Assembly: GCA_903819895.1 (NCBI GenBank) | Contig: CAIJFH010000026.1 | Span: 1-46,733 of the forward strand | DNA from: Candidatus Adlerbacteria bacterium | GTDB taxonomy: Bacteria > Patescibacteriota > Minisyncoccia > Phycocordibacterales > SBAW01 | Reading direction: 5' to 3' | Length of the DNA: 46,733 nt | In this document: in pieces, positions 1-7,797 of the stretch | Layout: each line of letters begins with the position of its first letter | How positions within the stretch are numbered: the first letter of the stretch is position 1 | The notes under the pieces: generated by a model | The model's database searches: none | Told to the model about the DNA's origin: nothing | Seen by the model: only the letters and a program-made list of their open reading frames with translations | Position numbers and translations under genes: made by a program

Positions 1-1260
1 AAGTATGAAAAAGATGTGGTCGATAGCTTTAAGCACAACGACGATGGTATCGAGATTATCATTGTCGTGGACAAGCTGCTGACCGGCTTTGATGCGCCAC
101 GCAACACGGTGCTGTATCTTGCAAAGGATCTGCGCGACCATAATCTCCTGCAAGCAATTGCGCGTGTGAACCGTCTGCACGAAAACAAGAAGCTGCCAAA
201 GACAGCGGGCTATATTATCGACTATTCCGAGAACGCCAAGAATATCAACACCGCGATGAAGCTCTTCGGCAACTACGATGAGAACGATATCAAGGGTACG
301 TTGATCGACGTGTCGGAGAAGGTACAGGAACTTGAGGAGAGCTATAGCCTTGTCCATGACATTTTCAAGGAGCTTAAGGGGTCGTCCGACGATGAGGCGT
401 TTCTGCGGGCGCTCGCTGATGCGCCTCGGCGAGAGGTGTTCTATAAATCGCTGAGCGCGTTCATTAAAAACCTCAATGAGTGCTTTGTGTTGCAGGACTT
501 TGTGCATGAGTTCAAGCATCTTGATCTTTATACTCGCGAGCTTAAGAAGTTTATGGAGCTTCGCAAGGCTGCTAGCTTGAAATATGCCGACCGCGTTGAT
601 TTGGCGGAGTACAAACAGTCACTCGTGACCATCCTCGATAAATATGTTGACGCGCGAGGTGTGGAGCTTCTGACCAAACAGATCAATATCACGGATCGGG
701 AGCAATTCGAGGAAGCGATTGCAGAGCTTGGCTCTGATAAGTCGAAAGCTGAAGCGATTGCAGCGCAGCTGGATCGAACGATTACCGAGAAGATGGATAC
801 TGATCCAGAGTTTTATGAGCGGTTTTCTCGTAAGATTTCACAGATATTGCAGCAAATGCGAGATGGCAAACTGGCTGACGTTGCGGGGCTCAAGCAGCTA
901 AAAATTATGCGGGATGATGTGGTCAACAAAAAAGACGACACCTTGCCTAGTGCTATTGCGACACAAAAGGGCGCTGATGTGTTTTACCGCAACCTGCGGG
1001 AGTGCTTCAAGAGTACGCCTGTGCCAGAGGACATCTTTGTCTCGGTGGTATTGGATATCTTCGGTATAGTGAAGCGGGGTGCAATTGTCGATTGGTATAA
1101 GAATATCGACGTTAAGCGCCGTATCATGAATACGATAGACGATTACCTCTATGATGTGGTGAAGAAAGAGAAAGGTATCGAGTTGTCGGATGAAGACATG
1201 AAGCTCGTGATCTCGGACGTTCTTGCGCTTGCCGAAAATAACCATGGAATCTTTTCCTAG
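1..1260 (+). CDS. hsdR: Type I restriction enzyme R subunit, C-terminal part (5' truncated by window)
   Basis: This is the end of the motor and restriction subunit of a type I restriction-modification complex, which translocates DNA with ATP and cleaves unmodified DNA. The frame is open from base 1, so the gene starts upstream of the window; the GTG at 16 in the ORF track is not the real start. DKLLTGFDAP followed by QAIARVNR are the last superfamily 2 helicase motifs (V and VI region) typical of HsdR. The remainder is the charged helical C-terminal region that contacts the methylase core. The N-terminal nuclease and first RecA domain, and hsdM and hsdS, lie outside. The family call is strong; specificity cannot be seen. 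Confidence 0.9.
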   Translation, partial: KYEKDVVDSFKHNDDGIEIIIVVDKLLTGFDAPRNTVLYLAKDLRDHNLLQAIARVNRLHENKKLPKTAGYIIDYSENAKNINTAMKLFGNYDENDIKGTLIDVSEKVQELEESYSLVHDIFKELKGSSDDEAFLRALADAPRREVFYKSLSAFIKNLNECFVLQDFVHEFKHLDLYTRELKKFMELRKAASLKYADRVDLAEYKQSLVTILDKYVDARGVELLTKQINITDREQFEEAIAELGSDKSKAEAIAAQLDRTITEKMDTDPEFYERFSRKISQILQQMRDGKLADVAGLKQLKIMRDDVVNKKDDTLPSAIATQKGADVFYRNLRECFKSTPVPEDIFVSVVLDIFGIVKRGAIVDWYKNIDVKRRIMNTIDDYLYDVVKKEKGIELSDEDMKLVISDVLALAENNHGIFS

Positions 1261-1960
1261 TCAGACAAAGGAATTTATCTACGGCACATTCGTCTATCAG
1301 TACGAACTCATTAGACAGGACAGAAAGACGCTCGGATTGACGATAACTCCAGACCTGCAGATATTTGTTAAGTGCCCTCGTGCGGCACATGATGAACGGA
1401 TTGAGCTGTTTCTAAAAAAGAAGTGGTTTTGGCTGCAGAAACAGCTTCACTTCTTTAAGAAATACAAGCACAAGGTGTACAAAAAAGAGTACGTCTCTGG
1501 GGAGGGTTTTCTGTATCTTGGACGGCAATACACACTGATCGTCAAACGTGCTTCGTACGAGCGTGTATCCGTCTCACGAGGGGTCATTACTGTGCAAACG
1601 AGAGAAGGTGTTGCGAACAGTGCACATACAAAACGCATGATTGATGCGTGGTATCAAGATAGAGCAAAAACGGTCTTTGTTGAGCGATACGAGGAGATGC
1701 AAAAACGGTTTGAGTATGACTCATGTCCTACGTTAGGAATCCGTACCATGGATAAGCGCTGGGGTAGCCTTCTCAAAAATACCTTACTTCTAAATCCAAA
1801 GTTGATACAAGCACCCAAGGAGTGTCTTGATTACGTTATTGTGCACGAACTGTGTCATGTCCGGCACAAAGATCATGGTAAAGAGTTTTGGAAATTGCTT
1901 GATAAAAAATATCCGAACTGGCAGAAGGTTAAAGAGAAGCTCGAGATATTGATGGCTTAG
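1244..1960 (+). CDS. YgjP/DUF45-family zinc metallopeptidase
   Basis: A 238-residue protein of the SprT-like/YgjP (DUF45, M48-like) group. The zinc motif is VIVHELCHVRHKDHGKEFW, an HExxH followed by a downstream His and Glu, near the C-terminus as usual for the family. I chose the ATG at 1244, giving MESFPSQTK, because the track start at 1223 is a TTG inside hsdR. The gene overlaps hsdR by 17 bp and so is probably translationally coupled. Members of this family often sit directly after hsdR in type I loci; their role there is not established. The 3' end overlaps the convergent gene by 32 bp. Confidence 0.85.
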   Translation: MESFPSQTKEFIYGTFVYQYELIRQDRKTLGLTITPDLQIFVKCPRAAHDERIELFLKKKWFWLQKQLHFFKKYKHKVYKKEYVSGEGFLYLGRQYTLIVKRASYERVSVSRGVITVQTREGVANSAHTKRMIDAWYQDRAKTVFVERYEEMQKRFEYDSCPTLGIRTMDKRWGSLLKNTLLLNPKLIQAPKECLDYVIVHELCHVRHKDHGKEFWKLLDKKYPNWQKVKEKLEILMA

Positions 1961-2405
1961 GTTTTACGGCAACACCCTGTCCGTTCTGTAGCTTCTTAAT
2001 ATCCGATGGTTTGTACCACGTCACCTTGCCTGTGTGGTCGACTGAGAGGATGTGGAGACAGGTTGCGACGGCGAATTGGTAGGGGATGCGGCGCAGGGCG
2101 ATGCCGGCGCTTGGTTTGGGGAGTGCGATGCCAAAATAGGATCGCGATTTGAGGCTCTTCATGCGGGTGACGATTTGCCCCAGTGAGTAGACGAAGGCGA
2201 CTTCTGCGCCGCTGCGATTGACCGAGCCGCCCTTGGCTTCGATGTAGAAGGTGCGGCTGTATTTGGCGTTGGTGACTTTGATGTCGACACCGTGCACATG
2301 CAGCTCGTTATACTGGAGGTTTTTGCTCCAGCCCTCGTTGGTGAGAAACTTGATGACGCTCCGTTTGACGAACTCCTCCGTCAGGACCTTGGGTGCTGTT
2401 TTCAC
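1929..2405 (-). CDS. Putative PD-(D/E)XK nuclease-like protein
   Basis: A 158-residue protein next to the restriction locus. HGVDIKVTN followed by FYIEAKGG fits the core of a PD-(D/E)XK nuclease fold: Asp at the end of one strand, then Glu-x-Lys on the next, with a basic N-terminal helix. That pattern is what I see; nuclease activity is inferred. The start is GTG at 2405. It is supported by a TTGTCC-17-TATGAT promoter whose -10 ends six bases before the GTG, so the mRNA should be leaderless. It converges on the metallopeptidase gene. It could be an orphan restriction or repair nuclease, or an inactive relative. Confidence 0.6.
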   Translation of the reverse strand: MKTAPKVLTEEFVKRSVIKFLTNEGWSKNLQYNELHVHGVDIKVTNAKYSRTFYIEAKGGSVNRSGAEVAFVYSLGQIVTRMKSLKSRSYFGIALPKPSAGIALRRIPYQFAVATCLHILSVDHTGKVTWYKPSDIKKLQNGQGVAVKPKPSISRASL

Positions 2406-2411
2406 CCCGCA

Positions 2412-2440
2412 ATCATACTGGCGTTTTTGCAGGGGGACAA
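2412..2440 (-). promoter_or_regulatory. Promoter of the PD-(D/E)XK-like gene
   Basis: On the minus strand TTGTCC, 17 bases and TATGAT lead directly to the GTG start with a six-base gap. This predicts a leaderless transcript and supports the GTG start. Confidence 0.6.
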
Positions 2441-2457
2441 TGGGGTGGTCAAATAAC

Positions 2458-3153
2458 CTACTTAGAGGGGTTCAGATCGTCGTAAACTTGCCAGAAATAT
2501 GCATCAAGTAGTTTCATTGGAGTATAATTGACCCCTGGAATTACTGTAGGGATTGATACATCATATATTTTGCAGAGTTCCGCGTCTGTTCTAGACAAAG
2601 ATAAGAGTTCAGCAAATGATGCTTTGGTAAAAGAGTTGCTCAGCTTGCCACCCCTTTTTTCGAGAAAGATTTTTAGACCACTTGTGAAGTAGGTATCATA
2701 CGCAGGCACACAACCCATTGTTGCCATGATAATTTTTGTAATGAGAGTGTCTGTGGGTTTTCTGTTTTCAAAACCGCTCTTTTCTTCCATTATCTGTGTT
2801 AAGTGTTTAACGAGTTCGAACAAAAGATCTATATGTTTTTCTGGCGCATCAATATTCCATCTAATATCCCACAGCGCATCATATTTTTGATCGAGTAAGA
2901 CCTCGATGACATGCTTGTAGTATGTATAGTTTAACTGCAGCAAGAAAGTCGATCCTCGCAGCATTCCCCAACTAGCAAGAAAGAACCCCAAGTGCAGCGC
3001 TGCCTTATCGAGCCATTCTTTGTCCTCTCTATAATCCTTGTAGTTCCTAAAAAAAGCGTAACAGTATTCCCATGATTGCAGTCGGGCGCCTTCTTTTTCG
3101 TGCGCCTTTATTATATCGGCGCGTATATTCTCAATAGTAAGGAGTTTTTGCAT
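2458..3153 (-). CDS. Unknown 231-residue protein
   Basis: I do not recognise this protein. It is soluble-looking, rich in Lys, Tyr, Trp and Leu, mostly helical in appearance, with no signal peptide, membrane segment or catalytic motif I can identify. Its DNA is clearly more AT-rich than the core genes, which suggests acquisition with the neighbouring restriction locus. It lies 15 bp downstream of the NTPase gene on the same strand, so it may be co-transcribed with it. The start is ATG, giving MQKLLTIEN. Confidence 0.65.
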   Translation of the reverse strand: MQKLLTIENIRADIIKAHEKEGARLQSWEYCYAFFRNYKDYREDKEWLDKAALHLGFFLASWGMLRGSTFLLQLNYTYYKHVIEVLLDQKYDALWDIRWNIDAPEKHIDLLFELVKHLTQIMEEKSGFENRKPTDTLITKIIMATMGCVPAYDTYFTSGLKIFLEKRGGKLSNSFTKASFAELLSLSRTDAELCKIYDVSIPTVIPGVNYTPMKLLDAYFWQVYDDLNPSK

Positions 3154-3168
3154 TGGGTACTGTTCGGT

Positions 3169-3702
3169 TTAGTAGTGCTCTGGATTCTCTAGATGCATCA
3201 GTGCCATCACCACTGCACCCTTGTTGTATTCCGTTCGGTTGGTGCGCCCTTTTGCAAATACGCCGACAAATCCTTCGTGCTCGCCTAACTTTTCGTGCTG
3301 CGTCAGACCAGCGGCTTTCATCGCCTGACTACCATCCAGACCTTGATTCAAGATTCCATCGAGCACCTTTTTAGGCCATTCGTATGCTTGCGAAAGTCCC
3401 ATGTGAACTTGCTTGCCGTCAAAAATGGCACAGACGGCAACCTCCATGTATCCAGACTTAGTTTGTGGAACAGCCATGAGTCCGCTTTCGATACCAAATC
3501 CGTAGTCGTGTCCTACGCACGCCTGTTTGGCGCGATCAACTGCTCCAGCGACTGTTTCGGCAAGACTTTTTGGGTGACCAAACTGTTCGATGTGTACAGC
3601 AACGCCTTCAACTTTTGCGTCGGCAAACATAGGGTAGTCGCGCAGAATCTGTTCGACCGCATCAACTTTTGTCTTATTTTTTGAACCGACGCCTATTTTC
3701 AT
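3169..3702 (-). CDS. Inosine/xanthosine triphosphatase (YjjX/DUF84 family)
   Basis: A 177-residue house-cleaning NTPase of the ITPA-like fold, expected to hydrolyse ITP and XTP (non-canonical purine nucleotides) to monophosphate and pyrophosphate in the cytoplasm. The N-terminal MKIGVGSKNKTKVDAVEQIL is the nucleotide-binding signature of the YjjX family. YGFGIESGLM and GYMEVAVCAI match later conserved strands. I take the ATG at 3702 because it puts the signature strand at residue 1; the track start at 3732 adds ten unrelated residues. It is followed at 15 bp by the unknown gene. Confidence 0.85.
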   Translation of the reverse strand: MKIGVGSKNKTKVDAVEQILRDYPMFADAKVEGVAVHIEQFGHPKSLAETVAGAVDRAKQACVGHDYGFGIESGLMAVPQTKSGYMEVAVCAIFDGKQVHMGLSQAYEWPKKVLDGILNQGLDGSQAMKAAGLTQHEKLGEHEGFVGVFAKGRTNRTEYNKGAVVMALMHLENPEHY

Positions 3703-3778
3703 ATAGTAGTTTGGTGACTCACTTGTAAACAACGGTTTTTTGTGGACAGGGATGGGTCACATCCACAGGAATCATTTG

Positions 3779-3850
3779 CTCCGGCGCCAGGACTCGAACC
3801 TGGAACCAACTCCTTAACAGGGAGCTGCTCTACCATTGAGCTACACCGGA
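3779..3850 (-). tRNA. tRNA-Asn (GTT)
   Basis: The minus strand folds as a complete cloverleaf: acceptor TCCGGTG with CGCCGGA, a D-arm, an anticodon stem GCTCC/GGAGT enclosing CTGTTAA (anticodon GTT), and a TTCGAGT T-loop. The discriminator base is G. CCA is not encoded, so it must be added by the CCA enzyme. Confidence 0.95.
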
Positions 3851-3890
3851 ATGTATTGCTGCGTCACACAAATTGGCTACACCGGAATGT
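3840..3890 (-). repeat. Duplicated 5' end of tRNA-Asn in its own leader
   Basis: The 15-mer GCTACACCGGAATGT occurs at 3840-3854, covering the tRNA 5' end, and again at 3876-3890, 36 bases upstream in the direction of tRNA transcription. The precursor leader would therefore contain a copy of the 5' acceptor strand. It may be a small tandem duplication or a remnant of an insertion. Confidence 0.7.
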
Positions 3891-3977
3891 GTGTGGTCTC
3901 GACGACCGACTAAAATATACACCGATTTGGCGCATAGGGCAACGCACTGGGCGGGGTTGTCGAACGAGGCGAAATGG

Positions 3978-3983
3978 TATACT
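3978..3983 (+). promoter_or_regulatory. -10 box of hibernation factor gene
   Basis: TATACT ends six bases before the ATG at 3990, predicting a leaderless or near-leaderless mRNA. The GGAGG between box and ATG is too close to the start to act as a normal ribosome binding site. Confidence 0.6.
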
Positions 3984-3989
3984 GGAGGC

Positions 3990-4343
3990 ATGGAGTACAA
4001 CATCAAGGGGACAGGGCTCGAGGTGACGCCGGAGATCCGCGGCTATGTCGAGAAGCGGCTCCGGGCGCTCGACAAATTTACTGGCACCGGTGTGGATGCG
4101 CGCGCAGATGTCGAGGTTGAGTTTTTGAAAGGTGAGGCAAAGGAGTATCGCGCCGAGTTGATGGTCTATGCGCCGGGGGTTGAGGTGCAGCGGGTCGAGG
4201 TGCGCGGCGCCGCTCTCCACGAGGCGATTGATATTGCGGTCGGCGAGATGTCGCGTGAGTTAGATAAGAACAAGAAAAAGCGGCAGCACCTCTTTCGTCG
4301 TGCGGCGGGGCAGATTAAAAACGCGCTACGCTTTGGGCGGTAG
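3990..4343 (+). CDS. hpf: Ribosome hibernation promoting factor, short form
   Basis: A 117-residue HPF/RaiA (YfiA) protein that binds the 30S decoding region and inactivates ribosomes in slow growth. MEYNIKGTGLEVTPEIRGYVEKR at the N-terminus and EVQRVEVRGAALHEAIDIAV, AVGEMSRELDKNKKKR form the beta-alpha-beta-beta-beta-alpha fold with a basic final helix. It ends after this domain, so it lacks the C-terminal dimerisation domain of long HPF. The start at 3990 is set by homology and by the adjacent TATACT box; the track start at 3873 lies in the tRNA leader. It converges on fmt 32 bp away. Confidence 0.88.
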   Translation: MEYNIKGTGLEVTPEIRGYVEKRLRALDKFTGTGVDARADVEVEFLKGEAKEYRAELMVYAPGVEVQRVEVRGAALHEAIDIAVGEMSRELDKNKKKRQHLFRRAAGQIKNALRFGR

Positions 4344-4375
4344 ATGTCCCGTTTTGGAATTAAAAGAAGAAAGAA

Positions 4376-5272
4376 CTATTTTGAGAGGCCGCGAGCAAAG
4401 TCGGCATATGCCATCTCTTTTTTCCCTTCGGGGATTACGCGGTCGAGGACGAGTGCGTCGCCCTCGATGTGCGCCTCGGTGATGGTCACTCGGCTTGGCT
4501 TGCCGTTTTTGGTGATATAAAAGTGCGCGCGCGGGCTTTTGTCGAACGCGCGGATTTTGCAGAGGTTGGTGCGTGCGTCGCCGTCAAACTGGATTGATTG
4601 CCCAACCTGTTGCGCATCAAGCAGGGCGTCTTCGTCGGTAAATTTTTTGGTATAGGTCGCGAGTGTGTCGTCCTGCGGCACAGCATCAATCTTGCCAGCG
4701 ACCCAGTCGGGGAGCACTTCTGCAAGGAGGTTACCGCCCTCGGTGGCGAGCAGGGTCTCGAACTCGCTGCCCTTTGGTGGCCACATGTCCTCCTCGAGCT
4801 CGATGCGTGCCTGCGCGACGACGGACCCCGCGTCCATCGCCTCGACGAGTTGCATCACGCAGACACCTGTTGCCCTTTCGTCTGCCAAGATTGCCGAGAG
4901 TACCGGAGAGGGGCCGCGAAACTTTGGCAGGAGCGACGGATGCACATTGAGCACGCCGCGCCGCGGCATATCGAGAATTGTTTTTGGGATCAGCTTCGCA
5001 TACATCGCGACAATAAACACATCCCAATCGGTGTTGCCGAGTATCTCTAACACGTCGGGGTCGGAGAGTTTGGCGGGTGTGATGACGTCGATGTCACGGG
5101 CTTGTGCCCATTGCTTGACTGGCGTTGGTGTTGTCTCCATCCCGCGGCCGCGCGGTCGGTCGGGCGCAGTGACCACGAGTGCCGGGAGGTAGCCCGCGCG
5201 CTCGAGCGCGTCGAGCACGTAGACAGAAATATCTGGCGTGCCAAAGAATGCAAAGAGGGGTTTAGTTTTCAT
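4376..5272 (-). CDS. fmt: Methionyl-tRNA formyltransferase
   Basis: A 298-residue enzyme that transfers a formyl group from 10-formyl-tetrahydrofolate to initiator Met-tRNA. The N-terminal Rossmann domain begins FAFFGTPDISVYVLDAL. The catalytic block LNVHPSLLPKFRGPSPV holds the Asn and His, and EAMDAGSVV holds the Asp. The C-terminal tRNA-binding OB-like domain covers roughly residues 205-298. The start at 5272 gives MKTKPLFAFFG; the longer track start runs back through def. It overlaps def by 11 bp and forms the classic def-fmt pair. Confidence 0.95.
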   Translation of the reverse strand: MKTKPLFAFFGTPDISVYVLDALERAGYLPALVVTAPDRPRGRGMETTPTPVKQWAQARDIDVITPAKLSDPDVLEILGNTDWDVFIVAMYAKLIPKTILDMPRRGVLNVHPSLLPKFRGPSPVLSAILADERATGVCVMQLVEAMDAGSVVAQARIELEEDMWPPKGSEFETLLATEGGNLLAEVLPDWVAGKIDAVPQDDTLATYTKKFTDEDALLDAQQVGQSIQFDGDARTNLCKIRAFDKSPRAHFYITKNGKPSRVTITEAHIEGDALVLDRVIPEGKKEMAYADFARGLSK

Positions 5273-5942
5273 GCGAGTGTTCTTCTGTGTCTTTGTTCTC
5301 GATATCCTCTGTATCAGTATCCTCCTTTGTGTCCTTGCGCAGGCGCGTTGCTTTGTCAGTATACAGGATGCCGTCGAGGTGGTCGCACTCGTGTTGGAAG
5401 ATGTGTGCGATGAGCCCCGACGCGTGGTAGTCAAACGGTTTGCCAGTGATGTCGAACGCGTGCACCGACGCCTTCTCGTGCCGCAGCACCGAGCCGTACA
5501 CATCGCGCACCGACAGGCACCCCTCGGACATCTCTTTTTTCTTTCGCGAGAGGCGGGTGATTTCGGGGTTTATGAATACCATATCTTTGCTACGGCTATT
5601 TTCGCTCGCGACAGCATCTTCCGCAAGATTCTCTTCCGCTCTCTCCTTCGGGCTCCGTAGGACAGAGCGGCCAGTCGTTCGCTTTAGAGAATCTTGCTCC
5701 AGCGTTCCGTCCTCGCCATCTTTTTTATCCGTCTCAAACGCTTTGGCCGCGATTACAAACATACGCAGCGGCACGCCGATTTGCGGCGCAGCAATCGCGA
5801 CACCAAACTCCTCTTTTGCAAGGACGCGGCGCATTTTTGCAATCGTCGCCTTAAGTTGAGGCGAGTTAAAATCCTTCTTGGCGACTGGCTTTGCCTTGTG
5901 TCGCAATACCTCTGCGCCAATCTGCACGATTAGATCTTTCAT
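5262..5942 (-). CDS. def: Peptide deformylase with palindromic insert and acidic tail
   Basis: Removes the N-formyl group from nascent proteins at the ribosome. All three motifs are present: GVAIAAPQIG, EGCLSV with the metal Cys, and HECDHLDG with both His and the catalytic Glu. At 226 residues it is longer than usual (about 165-190). The extra length is a roughly 45-residue charged segment between the FVIAAKAF and VFINPEI strands, plus a tail rich in Asp, Glu and Lys. Part of the insert is encoded by a 75-nt nested palindrome kept in frame. The insert lies in a surface loop position, so activity is likely retained. Upstream, TACAGT ends ten bases before the ATG. Confidence 0.93.
   Translation of the reverse strand: MKDLIVQIGAEVLRHKAKPVAKKDFNSPQLKATIAKMRRVLAKEEFGVAIAAPQIGVPLRMFVIAAKAFETDKKDGEDGTLEQDSLKRTTGRSVLRSPKERAEENLAEDAVASENSRSKDMVFINPEITRLSRKKKEMSEGCLSVRDVYGSVLRHEKASVHAFDITGKPFDYHASGLIAHIFQHECDHLDGILYTDKATRLRKDTKEDTDTEDIENKDTEEHSHEN
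5623..5697. repeat. 75-nt nested palindrome inside def
   Basis: GCAAGATTCTCT (5623-5634) is perfectly complementary to AGAGAATCTTGC (5686-5697). Inside it CCGCTCT (5636-5642) pairs with AGAGCGG (5664-5670), and TCC/GGA pairs further in. The element is exactly 25 codons, so the reading frame is preserved. It resembles protein-coding palindromic elements such as those of Rickettsia in design, not in sequence. Confidence 0.75.
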
Positions 5943-5995
5943 ACGTGCTCCTACTGTACCATGTTTGTCCCAAAAGGGAATGGGTGCGGGTTTGA

Positions 5996-6001
5996 TATAC
6001 T
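5996..6001 (+). promoter_or_regulatory. -10 box of the 6008 gene
   Basis: TATACT ends six bases before the ATG at 6008; no ribosome binding site is visible. It faces the def promoter in the same 65-bp divergent region. Confidence 0.55.
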
Positions 6002-6007
6002 GTCCGC

Positions 6008-6445
6008 ATGGAGCATATCAAAATGCATATTGCAGGGCAGGTGACGTCGAAGAAGTCGCGAGCGACCGAGCGCGGCGACCTGATGCGCTACTTTTTGGAT
6101 AAGATAAATCGCGCGCGCGTTGCCGACGGCTTGCCAGCGATGACGATGGGGCGGATGGGGCGGCTCTTGCTCGCGACACCGACCAAGGATTTGTACTATC
6201 TCAAAAGTATCTGCGACCAAGCGCCCAATTTTTCAAAAAAATTCTGGTGGGAGATTGATCCCAAAAAGCACACGCCCGAGGAAGAGAAAAAACGTGCCGC
6301 GTTGTTTGAGAAAAAAAATGCGGAGCGCTTTGCCAAACGATTTGGGACTCGTGTCGAAAGTCGCCCGACTAACGCCCCTCCACCATCTCGACCGACGCCC
6401 CCAGCGACGAGAGCTTTGCCGCGAGCCCCTCGTAGCCGCGGTTGA
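6008..6445 (+). CDS. Unknown 145-residue protein
   Basis: I do not recognise this protein. Residues 1-105 are basic and helical-looking (TSKKSRATERGDLMRYFLDKINRAR) with a KKFWWEIDPKKHTPEEEKKR stretch, which suggests a nucleic-acid or ribosome partner, but that is a guess. The last 25 residues are Pro, Arg and Ala rich and lie over the 3' end of murA on the other strand (77 bp convergent overlap). That part may simply be read-through of murA complement. A TATACT box six bases before the ATG supports expression as a leaderless mRNA. Confidence 0.6.
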   Translation: MEHIKMHIAGQVTSKKSRATERGDLMRYFLDKINRARVADGLPAMTMGRMGRLLLATPTKDLYYLKSICDQAPNFSKKFWWEIDPKKHTPEEEKKRAALFEKKNAERFAKRFGTRVESRPTNAPPPSRPTPPATRALPRAPRSRG

Positions 6446-7682
6446 TACTATATATATTGCGCAGGGTAGAGGTGCCTGGTGCCGCGAGCATCGCGATGAG
6501 TAAAATAGTCGCCGGTCGCAGCGCGGGCGGGCAGGTGAGGTCGGCGGCGTGGAGCGGCGTCTTGCCCGTGATAAAAATCCGGTGCGGGTCGGCGAGTAAT
6601 GTGGTCGCGCCCAGTTTGTCGAGCTCGGTAAAGTAGAGCGCGCGCTTTTCGTACGCCCAATCGTGGATGAGCGTCGTCCCTTCGGCCTGTGTCGCGATCA
6701 CGGCAAAAAAAGGTAGGTTGTCGATATTGAGCCCGGGGTAGGGGCGGCCATACAACTTCTCGGGTGAGGCGACCAAGTCGCTGCGGTGTGTCTCGATATC
6801 AACCAAGTTCACATTGCCGCCGTCGCCTTTGTAGCGGTCGAGGATGGTGTAGGAAAATCCCATCTTGGCAAGCTTCAATAATTCCAGCTCGATAAAATCA
6901 ATCGGGCATCGCTTGATGACGATAGACGAGTTGGTGACAATCGCTGCCGCGAGAAAGAACATTGCGTCGGTCGGGTCCTCGGTCACCGCGTAGGACACGT
7001 CTTGGTTGATGACGCTCTTGCCGCGGATGCGCAGTGTGGTGGTGCCGATGCCATCAATCGCGACACCAAGTTTTTGCAAGAAAAAGCACAGCTCTTGGAC
7101 TTGATAGTTTGCCGACGCGTACTTGATGACGCTCTCCTCCTCGATGCCGGCGGCGGCGAGGATCGCGTTATTGGTCGCGGTGTCGCCCGACTCGTACATC
7201 AACACCTCGCTTGCATGCAGTCCGCGGTGCGACACCTCCCAGTCGTGGTCGGTGGTCGCGATATCGATACCAAAATTCTCGAGCGCGTAGAGGTGTGGGC
7301 GCACCGTGCGGCTACCGAGCTTGCATCCGCCTGCCTGCGGCAACTTAAACGCGGGGAGTGTGTGCACGAGCGCGCCAGTAAACATAATGATGCTGCGCGT
7401 CTTCTCTGCCGCGACGCGATCAATTGCATCGAGCGAAAACTCTTTTGGCGGGGTGATGGTGATGGAAGTGTTGTTCCAAGTGACTTTCACGCCAATACTT
7501 TCGAGCACTTCGATGATGCGGTAGACCTCCTCGATCTTCGGCATATGCTCGAGCGTCGTGGTGCCGTGGTTGATGAGCGAGGCGCACAGGAGCGCGACCG
7601 CGCCGTTCTTGGACGAGTTCACGACAATCTCGCCGTGCAACTCTTTCCCGCCTTCTATTTTAAAATTGAGTGTCGGCTGCAT
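6369..7682 (-). CDS. murA: UDP-N-acetylglucosamine 1-carboxyvinyltransferase
   Basis: First committed step of peptidoglycan synthesis: transfers enolpyruvate from PEP to UDP-GlcNAc in the cytoplasm. It has 437 residues, close to the usual 420-440. VVNSSKNGAVALL corresponds to the conserved Lys-Asn substrate loop. LPQAGGCKLGSRTVRPH carries the active-site Cys that fosfomycin alkylates, so the enzyme should be sensitive in principle. TEDPTDAMFFLAAAI and GRPYPGLNIDNLPFF match later conserved blocks. The start at 7682 (MQPTLNFKIEGG) fits the family; the track start at 7967 runs into mreB. TACGCT ends nine bases before the ATG. It is divergent from the first mreB. Confidence 0.96.
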   Translation of the reverse strand: MQPTLNFKIEGGKELHGEIVVNSSKNGAVALLCASLINHGTTTLEHMPKIEEVYRIIEVLESIGVKVTWNNTSITITPPKEFSLDAIDRVAAEKTRSIIMFTGALVHTLPAFKLPQAGGCKLGSRTVRPHLYALENFGIDIATTDHDWEVSHRGLHASEVLMYESGDTATNNAILAAAGIEEESVIKYASANYQVQELCFFLQKLGVAIDGIGTTTLRIRGKSVINQDVSYAVTEDPTDAMFFLAAAIVTNSSIVIKRCPIDFIELELLKLAKMGFSYTILDRYKGDGGNVNLVDIETHRSDLVASPEKLYGRPYPGLNIDNLPFFAVIATQAEGTTLIHDWAYEKRALYFTELDKLGATTLLADPHRIFITGKTPLHAADLTCPPALRPATILLIAMLAAPGTSTLRNIYSINRGYEGLAAKLSSLGASVEMVEGR

Positions 7683-7783
7683 CGTGCTCCTAGCGTACCA
7701 CGCGCGCCTGTATATAAAAAGCGAAAAGGGGAACAATGTGTGCGCGCTACTGTCAACCACTCGCCGTGCGCTCACAACTCCTG

Positions 7784-7789
7784 TATCAT
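7784..7789 (+). promoter_or_regulatory. -10 box of first mreB
   Basis: TATCAT ends eight bases before the ATG at 7798, with no ribosome binding site, consistent with a leaderless mRNA. Confidence 0.5.
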
Positions 7790-7797
7790 TGCCGGTG

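Noticed and set aside
4485-5250. Several overlapping plus and minus ORFs (4598, 4663, 4665, 4731)
   Set aside because: All lie over fmt, which has all catalytic motifs; the products are Arg/Ser-rich shadows.
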